Part shown: positions 33,391 to 42,827 of the stretch, in pieces
How positions within the stretch are numbered: position 1 is the first letter of the stretch
Layout: the number at the start of each line of letters is the position of its first letter
Assembly (NCBI RefSeq): GCF_021531075.1
Contig: NZ_JADYTJ010000029.1
Location: forward strand, 1 to 42,827
DNA length: 42,827 nt
Source: Bacteroides caecigallinarum
GTDB taxonomy: Bacteria > Bacteroidota > Bacteroidia > Bacteroidales > Bacteroidaceae
Direction of reading: 5' to 3'
Position numbers and translations under genes: made by a program
The notes under the pieces: generated by a model
Seen by the model: the letters and a program-made list of their open reading frames with translations, nothing else
What the model was told of the DNA's origin: nothing
Databases searched by the model: none

Positions 33391-35290
33391 ATGATACATC
33401 AATCTATGAAAGTCCTGCTGCTGTTGTCGGCAATAGTTCATGCCGGAGAAGTTTTCCCTGACACTGAAACATCCGCGATAGAAACAACTTTATGGTGGAC
33501 GGCGGAAGTTATGACGAAAATATAATCCTTCTTGACGGTGTGCCTGTATTTCATCCGGGACACGTTAATGCGCTGCTGCCACAGTTCAATGGCGATGTTA
33601 TAAAAAACATCGTCTTCCATAAGGGCTTCTTCCCTACCCGTCTGGAAGGCGGACTATCATCTGTTACAGAGTTCAATCTTAAAGACGGAAACAAGAACAG
33701 ACATACGCGCACGTTCTCCATTGATATGCCTGCTGCATCGCTTACACTGGAAAGGCCTATCATAAAAAACAAACTGTCGTATCTGGTAAGTGTAAGAAGA
33801 AGTTGGATGGATTTCTTCGACGAACTTCTATCTGCAGAAAACAGACTGAACCACTATTCGTTCGACTATACGGCAAAGTTGTCATACTATGTGTCGGAAA
33901 CAAGCTCATTAAAGTTCTTTGCGTATAATACATTTGACGAGTTCAGATTCCCACTTTACACGGAAGAAGCTATTCCGATAGTAAAATGGAACAATCAGAT
34001 ATACAAGGCCACTTACAACGGAATATGGGGAAAACTGGGCAATACTACCTCCGCATATTACTCCTCACATATGAGCCGTGCAAATGCTGATGTACTGGGA
34101 TTTGGTATAAGTGACGACAGCTTTGGTGATGAAATGGACTCTGACAGCGGATGGGAAGACAATTGGAGTGAAGAAGGTTGGGATGAAGATTCCTTTAATC
34201 AGATAGAATATAATACAACAGCCAATGAAATAAGCAACGGAATAAAGACTATTAATTTCAACACCGAATTTACTTATAGTCCGGAAAATATATACTCCAC
34301 ACGTTGGGGGTTCAAGTACTCGCACGAAATGTATGAGATGACAGCTTTTGGCGGAAACATCAAGAAACAGAATGAAACCATCAACCAATATTCTCTGTAC
34401 TACGACAATTATATCAGAGTAACGAATAACCTCACTACACGTGTAGGCGTACATTTCATTGCATACGATCCTGTAAACTTCCGTAATTATTACAGCATAC
34501 AGCCGCGTTTTGCATTGAACTTCACACCAGGGAAAAACGACATGTTTTACCTGAACTTCTCTAAAATGGAACAGTTTTACATTACATCAGTTTCAATGGT
34601 ATTTCTTTACCAACAGATTTCAGAATGCCAAGCATAGAAGGTTTCAAGCCACGTTCATCGGAACATTACGAGATAGGCTGGAAGAAGAATTTCGACAACG
34701 ACAGAGGAAAACTAGAGACTTCGGCATACTATAAGACCAGAAGGAATATCGTAGCACTAAAACCGGATGCAATAGTGGAAAACGACAACTGGAACAACTA
34801 CATTATGGTGGGAAACGGAGACAGTTACGGAATAAAACTGTTCCTATACTATATGTACAGTAGATGGACTATGCAACTGTCATATACTTATTCACGAAGC
34901 CGTGAATGGTTTGATGAGTATAAAAGTCTTGGCAAACTTCCTTCTCTTTACGATATGCCTCATTATGGAGCAGGAGCCTTGTCGTACAAGATAAGCAATT
35001 CATCAAGCCTGTCATTGGGATGTATAACGAAATCGGGCAGAATAAAGGTATCCGACAATTGGTTTGAAAGTGACAAGGAAATCGGGTTCAGACAAAAACG
35101 TGGAGAGTTCAATTACAGAATAGACGTAGGGTATACATTCAAGAAGGATTTCGGGGACAAATTGCTGCTCCTAAGATGTGATCTGTATAATTTGCTTGGC
35201 AATCCACCTGAGGAAGATATTGTGGATTTCTATTCGGTACATCTGTCCAAGAATTGCCTCCCTTACGGAAGTATCAGCTTCAAATTCTAA
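33391..35290 (+). pseudogene. Degraded TonB-dependent receptor (FecR-linked)
   Basis: A broken outer membrane receptor. A signal peptide (MKVLLLLSAIVHAG, from 33406) is intact, but the STN and carboxypeptidase-like domains and the first part of the plug are missing. The frame also changes before IRDRNNFMVDGGSYDENIILLDG, so a deletion joins the leader to the plug at about 33470. The plug and barrel then run to about 34575. There a run of four T would need a fifth to continue in frame (QFLHYISFNGISLPTDFRMPSIEG...), and the last third runs to 35290 in the other frame. Loss of the STN domain would remove its signalling to FecR. Confidence 0.85.
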
Positions 35291-35332
35291 AATTTGCAAC
35301 TTATATTCGCAGACTTTATCAAATACATAAAC

Positions 35333-35367
35333 AAAAAATCCTGATCTTCACAGACCAGGATTTTTTT
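35333..35367. terminator. Bidirectional terminator
   Basis: A perfect 11-bp stem AAAAAATCCTG / CAGGATTTTTT with a 12-nt loop and T runs on both sides. It lies between the receptor remnant and the convergent TPR gene. Confidence 0.85.
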
Positions 35368-35382
35368 GTCAGATTTATTATA

Positions 35383-36600
35383 TTAGTAACCAAGTTCTTT
35401 TTCAAGAGCTTCATATTCAGTTCTGTTCAGTTTCCAGTATATTCTCAACAAGAACTGACCCCACAAAGCCTTATTATCAGGAGCCAATTCCTTAGCTTTT
35501 TCGTAATATGGCAATGCTTTCTCATAAAGTTCTTTAATCTTTGCTTCACCTTCAGCATATTTAGGATCGTCCATAGCCAACTTAGAGTTAGCTTCTTCTA
35601 CATCCTGACCTGGGAAGAAATAGCAATCACCCATCTTAGAATATGCTTCTGCTACGAAACCGTCATTCTTGTCCACAATCTTCTGCAATGTAGCCAAAGC
35701 TCCTTCATAGTCTTTATTTTCATACTGAAGTACACCCTTTACATACAAGAAATATGGTGAAGGGTTATTAGCGATAATACCGTCAATTTCAGTCAAAGCT
35801 TTTTTTACCTGTCCCTTCTGGATGTAGTTGTCCATCAAGTTACCTACGAAATATTCCTGTGCAGGGAATTTCTCTACACCTTCTTTGATAGTTGCAAGCC
35901 ATTTGATAGAGTCCTTAGATTCATCTGTCTTATAAACTTCGGCAAGACACATCAAGGCTCTATATCCTTCTTCCTTATGGTTCTTTCCCATTTCAGCATA
36001 CTTGATAACTGCAGCATTGTCTTTCAATGAATTTGCAGCCAATACAGCATAGTTTGCTATTAGCGGAACAAGTGTATCATTCTTAATTTCGTCCATTTCT
36101 GCAAAGAGAGGAGATACAGCAGCATCACAATACAATCCGAAGAACTTCAACGCAGCATCATATTTTCCAGTATTATATGAGTCTGATCCTGCATTTGTCA
36201 GGTTAGGACGTACAGAAGCCAAAGTCTTAGCCAGTTTCTTTCTCAATTTAGGTTTCTTCAACTCTCCACTAGCAACTTTAGCCTGTTCTACTTCGTCACA
36301 CTTCATGTAGTATTCAAACATCTTGGCCAAGCTGTTATACAGTTTTGTTGTGTCAGCATTTCCACCAGGGAGATAAAGCTTCATATTCTCATCATCATAG
36401 ATAGCCTTCTGAAAATCACCAGCAAGTTTCCATGTTGCAGGATCATTGGCAGTAGTTGGATCACTTAATGCCGGTTCTATAATCTGAGCCGCCTTAACAG
36501 GATCACTCTTAGCCGACTTTGCTTCTTTTACAACACTAGTCTGTGCTGATACTGCGCATGTGGTAAACATCACTGCTGCAGTTAGTAATACTTTTTTCAT
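35383..36600 (-). CDS. Exported tetratricopeptide-repeat protein
   Basis: A 405-residue protein with a signal peptide (MKKVLLTAAVMFTTCAVSAQ) and several helical repeats of TPR type (for example PSPYFLYVKGVLQYENKDYEGALATLQKIVDKNDGFVAEAYSKMGDCYF and ALPYYEKAKELAPDNKALWG). It is likely periplasmic and involved in protein-protein contacts; no enzyme motif is seen. It begins 21 nt after the gyrA stop codon, so it is probably co-transcribed with gyrA. Confidence 0.82.
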   Translation of the reverse strand: MKKVLLTAAVMFTTCAVSAQTSVVKEAKSAKSDPVKAAQIIEPALSDPTTANDPATWKLAGDFQKAIYDDENMKLYLPGGNADTTKLYNSLAKMFEYYMKCDEVEQAKVASGELKKPKLRKKLAKTLASVRPNLTNAGSDSYNTGKYDAALKFFGLYCDAAVSPLFAEMDEIKNDTLVPLIANYAVLAANSLKDNAAVIKYAEMGKNHKEEGYRALMCLAEVYKTDESKDSIKWLATIKEGVEKFPAQEYFVGNLMDNYIQKGQVKKALTEIDGIIANNPSPYFLYVKGVLQYENKDYEGALATLQKIVDKNDGFVAEAYSKMGDCYFFPGQDVEEANSKLAMDDPKYAEGEAKIKELYEKALPYYEKAKELAPDNKALWGQFLLRIYWKLNRTEYEALEKELGY

Positions 36601-36621
36601 AATGTTTTAAATTTTAGTAAG

Positions 36622-39180
36622 TCAATTGTTTTGATTATTCTCTTCTTCTTGGGTTTCATTTGCATTGTTATCTATCCCATTGTCCGATAAGCCTTCAATC
36701 TGTTCTGCTTCTTCAGACTGAGCCTCTTCTTCAGGTTGAGAATCGACTTTACATACAGAACCGATACTGTCGTTTCGTTTCTCCAGGTCAATGAGTTTCA
36801 CACCCTGAGTAGCACGTCCCATGATACGGAAATCAGCCACTTTCACACGGATTGTAATACCAGACTTGTTTATAATCATAAGGTCGTTCTCGTCTGTTAC
36901 AGACTTGATGGCAACTAGTGAACCAGTCTTTTCAGTAATATTCAATGTCTTGACACCCTTACCGCCACGGTTTGTCTTACGGTAATCTTCAATGTCTGAA
37001 CGCTTACCATAACCGTTCTCAGAAACCACCATTATAGTTTCCTTCTCAGGGTCCTTAATGCATATCATTCCTATTACTTCGTCCTTACCGTCTTCATCAA
37101 GAGTAATACCGCGCACACCTGTAGCAGTACGTCCCATTTCGCGAACAGCACTTTCATGGAAACGTATAGCACGTCCGTTGCGGTTTGCTATAACTATTTC
37201 GTTGTTGCCGTTAGTCATACGTACTTCTATCACTCTGTCGTCTTCGCGAATTGTAATTGCATTTACACCATTCTGACGAGGACGAGAATATTGTTCAAGC
37301 AGTGTCTTCTTAATTACACCCTGCTTAGTGCAGAACAATACATAATGACTGTTGATGAATTCCTTGTCATTAAGGTTCTTTACACGCAAGTAAGCTGTTA
37401 CGGCATCATCACTGTCGATGTTTAACAGATTTTGGATTGCACGTCCCTTAGAAGTCTTGTTACCTTCAGGAATTTCGTATACCTTCAACCAATAGCACTT
37501 ACCTTTCTGAGTGAAGAACAACATCGTGTTGTGCATTGTTGCAGGATAGATATGTTCTATGAAGTCCTCATCACGTGTTTCACTACCCTTAGAACCCACT
37601 CCACCTCTGTTCTGAGCATGGAAGTCAGCCAATGGTGTACGCTTGATATATCCCAAATGAGATATAGTGATAACCATCTGTTCGTCAGCATAGAAGTCTT
37701 CCGGATTAAACTCTTCAGAAGCATAAACTATTTCCGAACGGCGCTTGTCACCATATTTTTCCTTAACTTCTATCAGTTCATCCTTGATAACCTTCATACA
37801 GAGTTCATCGTTAGAAAGAATTTCCTGATAGTAGGCAATCTGCTTCATTATCTCTTCGTATTCGGCATGAAGCTGTTCCTGCAAAAGTCCTGTCAACTGA
37901 CGGAGACGCATTTCAACAATTGCACGAGCCTGAATTTCGCTGAGTTCGAAACGGGTCATCAAGTTAGTTACAGCCTCGTTAGGAGTTTTAGCCGCACGGA
38001 TAATTCTGATTACTTCATCAATATTATCCGAAGCTATGATAAGTCCTTCAAGGATGTGCGCACGTTCCTGAGCCTTACGCAAATCGTATTGTGTACGACG
38101 GATAACCACCTCGTGTCTGTGTTCGACGAACAATCTTATCAAATCCTTAAGATTAAGCAGACGAGGACGTCCCTTAACCAAAGCGATATTGTTCACACCG
38201 AAAGAAGTCTGGAGTGCAGTCATCTTGAACAGTTTGTTCAGAACTACACTTGCATTGGCATCACGTTTAACGTCTATCACGATACGCATACCTTCGCGGT
38301 CTGATTCATCGTTCACGTATGAGATACCTTCAATCTTCTTCTCGTTTACCAGAGAAGCGATATGTTCGATAAGTTCTTTCTTATTTACATTATAAGGGAT
38401 CTCGTTTACGATAATCTTGTCATGGTTAGTATGAGTTTCGATTTCAGTCTTCGCACGCATAACCACACGTCCGCGACCTGTTTCATATGCATCTCTTACT
38501 CCACTTACACCATATATATATCCTCCTGTCGGGAAATCAGGAGCCTTGATGTATTGCATCAAGCCATCTACATCAATATCATTATTATCTATATATGCCA
38601 CACATCCGTCAATTACTTCTGCAAGGTTATGTGTCGGCATATTTGTAGCCATACCAACGGCAATACCGGATGCACCGTTCACCAACAGATTAGGAATACG
38701 TGTTGGCATCACAGTAGGTTCCTGAAGAGTGTCATCGAAGTTGTTCTGGAAATCTACAGTTTCTTTATACAAGTCCTGCATCATCTCCTCACCTATTTTC
38801 TTCAGTCTTGCTTCAGTATAACGCATTGCGGCAGGACTGTCTCCATCCACAGAGCCAAAGTTACCCTGTCCGTCAACCAAAGGATAACGCATAGCCCAAT
38901 CCTGCGCCATACGCACCAATGCACCGTATACTGATGAGTCGCCATGAGGGTGGTATTTACCAAGTACCTCACCCACTATTCTGGCAGATTTCTTATAAGG
39001 TTTATCCGAAGTATTTCCCAGTTCCATCATTCCGTAAAGAATACGGCGATGTACAGGTTTAAAACCATCTCTTACATCAGGGAGGGCGCGCGCCACGATT
39101 ACCGACATTGAGTAATCGATGTACGACGACTTCATTTCCTCTTCGATGTTAATTTTTATAATTCTGTCTTGTTCTTGCAT
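36622..39180 (-). CDS. gyrA: DNA gyrase subunit A
   Basis: An 852-residue subunit of the type II topoisomerase that introduces negative supercoils. The N-terminal breakage-reunion domain includes [19 protein letters not shown] and catalytic Tyr121 in RYTEARL. The C-terminal wrapping domain contains the GyrA-box QNRGGVG and several beta-pinwheel blades, and ends in a long acidic Glu/Asn-rich tail. Length and order are standard. It is divergent from clpC across 235 bp. Confidence 0.97.
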   Translation of the reverse strand: MQEQDRIIKINIEEEMKSSYIDYSMSVIVARALPDVRDGFKPVHRRILYGMMELGNTSDKPYKKSARIVGEVLGKYHPHGDSSVYGALVRMAQDWAMRYPLVDGQGNFGSVDGDSPAAMRYTEARLKKIGEEMMQDLYKETVDFQNNFDDTLQEPTVMPTRIPNLLVNGASGIAVGMATNMPTHNLAEVIDGCVAYIDNNDIDVDGLMQYIKAPDFPTGGYIYGVSGVRDAYETGRGRVVMRAKTEIETHTNHDKIIVNEIPYNVNKKELIEHIASLVNEKKIEGISYVNDESDREGMRIVIDVKRDANASVVLNKLFKMTALQTSFGVNNIALVKGRPRLLNLKDLIRLFVEHRHEVVIRRTQYDLRKAQERAHILEGLIIASDNIDEVIRIIRAAKTPNEAVTNLMTRFELSEIQARAIVEMRLRQLTGLLQEQLHAEYEEIMKQIAYYQEILSNDELCMKVIKDELIEVKEKYGDKRRSEIVYASEEFNPEDFYADEQMVITISHLGYIKRTPLADFHAQNRGGVGSKGSETRDEDFIEHIYPATMHNTMLFFTQKGKCYWLKVYEIPEGNKTSKGRAIQNLLNIDSDDAVTAYLRVKNLNDKEFINSHYVLFCTKQGVIKKTLLEQYSRPRQNGVNAITIREDDRVIEVRMTNGNNEIVIANRNGRAIRFHESAVREMGRTATGVRGITLDEDGKDEVIGMICIKDPEKETIMVVSENGYGKRSDIEDYRKTNRGGKGVKTLNITEKTGSLVAIKSVTDENDLMIINKSGITIRVKVADFRIMGRATQGVKLIDLEKRNDSIGSVCKVDSQPEEEAQSEEAEQIEGLSDNGIDNNANETQEEENNQNN

Positions 39181-39341
39181 TTAAACAAATATTAATTATA
39201 CATCTCTTTCGTATCACGAAAAACCATGCTAAAGTACTACTTTTAGACGATATACGAAACTTTTTGCGGAAAAATGTGTACAAGATTAAAGTTTTTTACT
39301 CAAAAGCGGAAAAAGTCTGACAATATTTCCGCATTAAAAAA

Positions 39342-39357
39342 TGGCACAAAATTTGTT
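39342..39357 (+). promoter_or_regulatory. Sigma-54-like element overlapping the clpC promoter
   Basis: TGGCAC, 5 bp, TTGTT resembles the sigma-54 -24/-12 consensus (TGGCAC-N5-TTGCW), with one departure in the -12 part. It shares bases with the housekeeping -33 TTTG. Confidence 0.4.
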
Positions 39358-39382
39358 ATCAGTATAAAATAGTATATATTTG
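39352..39382 (+). promoter_or_regulatory. Promoter of clpC
   Basis: TTTG (39352-39355), a 19-bp spacer and TATATTTG (39375-39382) match the Bacteroides consensus exactly. The predicted start site is near 39389, so the ATG at 39416, not one at 39380, is the usable start. Confidence 0.8.
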
Positions 39383-39415
39383 CCTATTATAAGTCCTTTC
39401 TACTACATACTTATT

Positions 39416-42016
39416 ATGAAAGACGGACTTTTTAACACAACAGAACTATCAGCTACAAACAAGATGAACGGAATATCATATACAAAAGAAGCTGCCGACG
39501 TCATAAAGTACAGTAAGGAAGAAGCTGCACGAACAGACGCCTCCAGTATAAGTCCAGAGCATTTGCTTTTAGGGATTATACGCTCCGAAGAAAGTAATGC
39601 GGCAGACTTGATAAGAAAGCTATATGGCGATTTTAAGAAAATCAGAAAAGAGCTGGAATCGGAAATAAGCGCAATGGAAGATAACCAGACTACACAAAAA
39701 ACAGATATCAGAGATTTGAATTTCAATGACCAGAGTATAAGAATTTTAAGATTATGTTTCCTCGAATCGAAACTAGACAATAAAGATTCAATAGGTTCGG
39801 AACACATTTTATTAGGAATTATGAAAGAAGAAAAAAACAATGCAGCCAAAGTTTTGATTCAAAACAATATTACATACGAAAAGGTAAAAGAAAAACTATA
39901 CGGCGCTCCTCAGAGTTCGCCATCGTCCGGATTAAGTTTTGACGAGGAAGACGATGACAACGGAATAGAACGACGCAGAGACGGAATGTTCGGCAATAGC
40001 GAGTCACAAAGAAAAACCGAATATGAGCAGAAGCCCGGCAACAATGACAATAAAGGCAAAAAACTGGACTTGCTGAATAAATTTGGAACTAATCTTACAG
40101 AAGCTGCCGAAGAAGGGAAACTGGACAAGGTGATAGGACGCGACAAGGAGATTGAACGCATTTCACAAATTCTGTGCAGAAGAAAGAAGAACAACCCTGT
40201 ATTGATAGGCGAACCCGGAGTAGGTAAATCTGCCATCGTAGAAGGTCTTGCCATCAGAATAGCAGAAAAGAAGGTTCCCAGAAGTTTACTTGACAAAATC
40301 ATTATCACACTTGATTTGACAGCACTCGTAGCGGGCACCAAGTATCGCGGTGAGTTCGAAGAGAGAATCATAGGAGTTATAAAGGAAGCCAAATCGAACC
40401 CTAACGTAATATTATTTATCGACGAAATACATACCATCATAGGAGCAGGCTCTGCCGCTGGCTCTATGGATGCTGCAAATATTCTGAAGCCATCGCTGGC
40501 CAGAGGAGAAATGCAATGTATCGGTGCCACGACATTAGATGAATACAGAAAGTCGATAGAAAAGGACGGTGCACTGGAAAGAAGATTCCAGAAAGTAACA
40601 GTAGAGCCTACCACCAAAGAAGAGACTCTGCAGATTCTTATGAACATAAAGGAACAGTACGAGGATTTCCACAACGTAAGATTCACCGACGAGGCTATAA
40701 GCAGATGTGTGGAACTGGCAGACAGGTATATAAACGACAGATTCTTCCCGGACAAAGCTATTGATGTCATCGACGAGGCCGGCTCAAGAATTCATCTTAA
40801 AGACGTATCTGTTCCGAAAGAAATAGAAGAGCAGGAAAAGCTTATCGAAGAGACCAAAGAGCACAAGCATGAGGCTATCCGACTGCAAAACTTCGAAATG
40901 GCAGCCGGCCTGAGGGACAAAGAAAAGAACCTCCAGAACGAGCTGGAAAGGATGAAACTTGCATGGAAAGAAGAGGCCAAACAAAACCGAAAAACAGTAG
41001 ATACTGAGAATATTGAAGAGATTGTTTCATTAATGTCCGGAGTTCCATTGAAGAAAGTCGGAACATCGGAAAGTGACAAGCTTAGGTCAATGAAGGAAAA
41101 CATTTCTTCGAAAGTTATCGGACAAGACGATGCAATAGAAAAGTTGGTAAAAGCCATAAAGCGCAACCGTGTAGGATTGAAAGATCCTAATAAGCCTATT
41201 GGTACATTCCTGTTTACAGGTCCTACGGGAGTTGGTAAGACACATTTGGCGAAAGTTCTGGCCGAAGAGCTTTTCGGTTCAAAAGACTCAGTCATACGAC
41301 TTGACATGAGCGAGTACATGGAAAGACACTCTGTAGCTAAAATGGCCGGAGCGCCTCCGGGGTATCTGGGATATGACGAGGGTGGACAATTGACAGAGAA
41401 AGTAAGACGTAAGCCCTACTCTATCGTTCTGTTTGACGAAATTGAGAAAGCTCACCGCGATGTATACAACTTCCTGCTCCAGATAATGGACGAAGGACGT
41501 CTGACCGACAACTCTGGAAAAACCGTAGACTTCAAGAACACGGTCATAATAATGACATCGAATGTAGGTAGCCGCAAATTAAAAGAATTTGGCAAGGGAA
41601 TAGGTTTTACAGCAATATCAAGAACCGACGACGAAGAATACTCCAACGGCATAATCAGGAAAGAGTTGGAAAGAACATTCGCACCGGAATTCATAAACAG
41701 AATGGACGAGATTATTCCGTTCAAGCAACTTTCCGGCGATGACATGATTAAGATTGCCGAAATAGAGTTAAAAGGACTGTTTGAGAGAATAGAAAAGCTG
41801 GGATACAACATTTCCATTACCGATGAAGCCAAAAAGCTGATAACCAGACTGGGATCGGACACAAACTATGGAGCACGTCCATTGAAAAGAGCCATACAAA
41901 ATCACATTGAGGATAAACTGGCCGATTTAATGGTAGACGAAGAGCCTAAAGAAGGAAGCAGCATAATAATTGACACCAATTCAGAAGGCAACGAAATCAT
42001 GATAAGAATTGCATAA
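39416..42016 (+). CDS. clpC: ClpC-type Clp protease ATPase
   Basis: An 866-residue AAA+ unfoldase that feeds substrates to ClpP. It has a double Clp-N domain (PEHLLLGIIRSEE and SEHILLGIMKEEK), a first ATPase domain (P-loop GEPGVGKSA, Walker B LFIDEIHTI), a ClpC-type middle segment with a UVR-like motif (LQNFEMAAGLRDKE), and a second ATPase domain (GPTGVGKTH, LFDEIEKAH). A ClpP-docking IGF tripeptide lies in FGKGIGFTA. The chosen ATG follows a consensus promoter. Likely stress-regulated by analogy with other bacteria. Confidence 0.94.
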   Translation: MKDGLFNTTELSATNKMNGISYTKEAADVIKYSKEEAARTDASSISPEHLLLGIIRSEESNAADLIRKLYGDFKKIRKELESEISAMEDNQTTQKTDIRDLNFNDQSIRILRLCFLESKLDNKDSIGSEHILLGIMKEEKNNAAKVLIQNNITYEKVKEKLYGAPQSSPSSGLSFDEEDDDNGIERRRDGMFGNSESQRKTEYEQKPGNNDNKGKKLDLLNKFGTNLTEAAEEGKLDKVIGRDKEIERISQILCRRKKNNPVLIGEPGVGKSAIVEGLAIRIAEKKVPRSLLDKIIITLDLTALVAGTKYRGEFEERIIGVIKEAKSNPNVILFIDEIHTIIGAGSAAGSMDAANILKPSLARGEMQCIGATTLDEYRKSIEKDGALERRFQKVTVEPTTKEETLQILMNIKEQYEDFHNVRFTDEAISRCVELADRYINDRFFPDKAIDVIDEAGSRIHLKDVSVPKEIEEQEKLIEETKEHKHEAIRLQNFEMAAGLRDKEKNLQNELERMKLAWKEEAKQNRKTVDTENIEEIVSLMSGVPLKKVGTSESDKLRSMKENISSKVIGQDDAIEKLVKAIKRNRVGLKDPNKPIGTFLFTGPTGVGKTHLAKVLAEELFGSKDSVIRLDMSEYMERHSVAKMAGAPPGYLGYDEGGQLTEKVRRKPYSIVLFDEIEKAHRDVYNFLLQIMDEGRLTDNSGKTVDFKNTVIIMTSNVGSRKLKEFGKGIGFTAISRTDDEEYSNGIIRKELERTFAPEFINRMDEIIPFKQLSGDDMIKIAEIELKGLFERIEKLGYNISITDEAKKLITRLGSDTNYGARPLKRAIQNHIEDKLADLMVDEEPKEGSSIIIDTNSEGNEIMIRIA

Positions 42017-42041
42017 AACAAAATGCCTTGTCATTTAAAGG

Positions 42042-42081
42042 AAAATGTCCTGTCGTTTTAGTTGAAACGACAGGAGATTTT
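42042..42081. terminator. Bidirectional terminator between clpC and ridA
   Basis: TCCTGTCGTTT / AAACGACAGGA form an 11-bp stem with a 6-nt loop, flanked by pairing AAAAT / ATTTT and a T-rich tail. Confidence 0.85.
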
Positions 42082-42107
42082 ATTTTAAATAAAAATGCGG
42101 CACTCTA

Positions 42108-42485
42108 TCATCTGACAGCGATACACTCTATTTCTACCAGAGCTCCTTTAGGAAGGCCTTTTACCGCAACTGCAGAACGTGCAGGAAAAGCTCCGTCAAA
42201 ATACTGTGCATAAACTTCATTCATTTCGGCAAACAATGACATATCAGCCAGGAAAACAGTAGTTTTCACCACATTAGCAGTAGTAAGACCTGCTTCGGCC
42301 AATACACTTTTGATATTTTCAAAAACCTGTGTTGTCTGCTCCTTAATACCACCTTCTATAAATGCCCCTGTAGAAGGAACAACAGGAATCTGTCCTGACA
42401 TGAAAATCATTCCGTTAGCTTCTATAGCCTGACTGTATGGACCAATGGCAGCTGGTGCCTTTTCTGTAAAAATAACTTTTTTCAT
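42108..42485 (-). CDS. ridA: RidA-family 2-iminobutanoate/2-iminopropanoate deaminase
   Basis: A 125-residue RidA (YjgF/YER057c) protein. It hydrolyses reactive enamine/imine intermediates released by PLP enzymes, protecting them from damage. Family motifs are [26 protein letters not shown], the active-site Arg in [21 protein letters not shown] and the closing ECIAV. Normal length. It is convergent with clpC. Confidence 0.93.
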   Translation of the reverse strand: MKKVIFTEKAPAAIGPYSQAIEANGMIFMSGQIPVVPSTGAFIEGGIKEQTTQVFENIKSVLAEAGLTTANVVKTTVFLADMSLFAEMNEVYAQYFDGAFPARSAVAVKGLPKGALVEIECIAVR

Positions 42486-42827
42486 AAATGTTCAGAATTT
42501 ATAATATTCAAAAATCGAGCGCTAAATTACCACTAAATCCCGATTTTAAGCAATACACAAGTAAAAAAAAGGCATTTTTTTTGTCCGCATAACAAAAAAA
42601 CAGTACATTTGTACTCAGTTAAGCGGAGTTCGTAATTTACAACGACACATAAAGCTAGCATTTCCCTATATAAAATCAATAAATCATTTTTAATATACAC
42701 AGTTTTTAGTGGAATATTACATGTTCTAAGCATGTACTAACAAAACATAGTACATATCAACATAAATATAAAACTTCTGAAATATATAATATTACTATAA
42801 TATAACATTTTATACACACACTTATAT
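42486..42827. other. 342-bp gene-free right end
   Basis: No gene is supported. The region is very A/T-rich after 42660 and holds one clear plus-strand promoter, which probably drives a gene beyond the window. Confidence 0.7.
42580..42611 (+). promoter_or_regulatory. Consensus promoter reading off the right edge
   Basis: TTTG (42580-42583), a 20-bp spacer and TACATTTG (42604-42611) match the Bacteroides consensus. More than 200 nt of A/T-rich leader follow without a start codon that can be supported. Confidence 0.65.

Noticed and set aside
37432-38304. Long open frame of 290 codons on the strand opposite gyrA
   Set aside because: It is fully inside gyrA, with no family resemblance; an antisense shadow.
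38919-38940. Gly at GyrA residue 86, where E. coli has Asp87, as a possible quinolone-resistance change
   Set aside because: The serine equivalent to Ser83 is kept, and I believe Gly is normal at this site in Bacteroides; without an alignment no resistance claim is justified.
39910-40770. 286-codon open frame opposite clpC
   Set aside because: Low-complexity Ser/Leu-rich shadow of the clpC coding strand.

Overview
The window looks like chromosome of a Bacteroidales member, most likely Bacteroides or Phocaeicola. The evidence is the estimated moderately low GC, Bacteroidetes-type promoters (TTTG, about 20 bp, TAnnTTTG), a sigma-ECF/FecR/TonB-receptor locus, an HU-CCDC81/SPOR protein, and a gyrA-TPR pair divergent from clpC. 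No rRNA, tRNA or CRISPR was seen. The only mobile element is the 3' end of a group II intron at the left edge.

Layout. 1-4.1 kb: intron 3' end; araC-type regulator; frameshifted AEC transporter; DMT-family exporter; YqiA-like hydrolase fused to a DUF1653-like domain; a small HARE-HTH-like protein. 4.2-7 kb: HxlR regulator divergent from a cupin gene with paired dyads between them; HD-domain hydrolase; small Cys-rich protein; AlkZ-like protein. 7-9.6 kb: glycerate kinase and an NhaC-type antiporter, convergent with overlapping stop codons. 9.7-16.2 kb: large TamB-like protein, then aguA and aguB, which together convert agmatine to putrescine. 16.2-25.3 kb, all on +: coiled-coil protein, HU/SPOR protein, zinc-ribbon/FHA protein, then hydA-hydE-hydG-hydF, a complete [FeFe]-hydrogenase and H-cluster maturation set. 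25.4-28.7 kb: AAA/PD-(D/E)XK protein, a DUF2007-like membrane zinc-ribbon protein, and a secreted HExxH protein. 28.9-35.3 kb: intact TonB-type outer membrane receptor, divergent from an ECF sigma factor, FecR anti-sigma and a broken receptor. 35.4-42.5 kb: gyrA and a TPR gene on -, clpC on +, ridA on -.

The most unusual signals are non-coding. There are three sets of short palindromes at helical-turn spacing: 2 x 11 bp at 5150-5168, 4 x 11 bp at 18218-18261, and 4 x 22 bp at 31586-31667. Two TTAC-N6-GTAA dyads sit between the HxlR and cupin genes. The clpC promoter carries a sigma-54-like motif overlapping its housekeeping -33 element. The most coherent protein system is the probable group B [FeFe]-hydrogenase cluster with its FHA and HU/SPOR neighbours. 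The sigma/FecR pair at 31.8-33.4 kb is intact although its linked receptor is degraded.

All functions are read from motifs and family knowledge; no database search was run. Hand-counted coordinates of short motifs may be off by a base.
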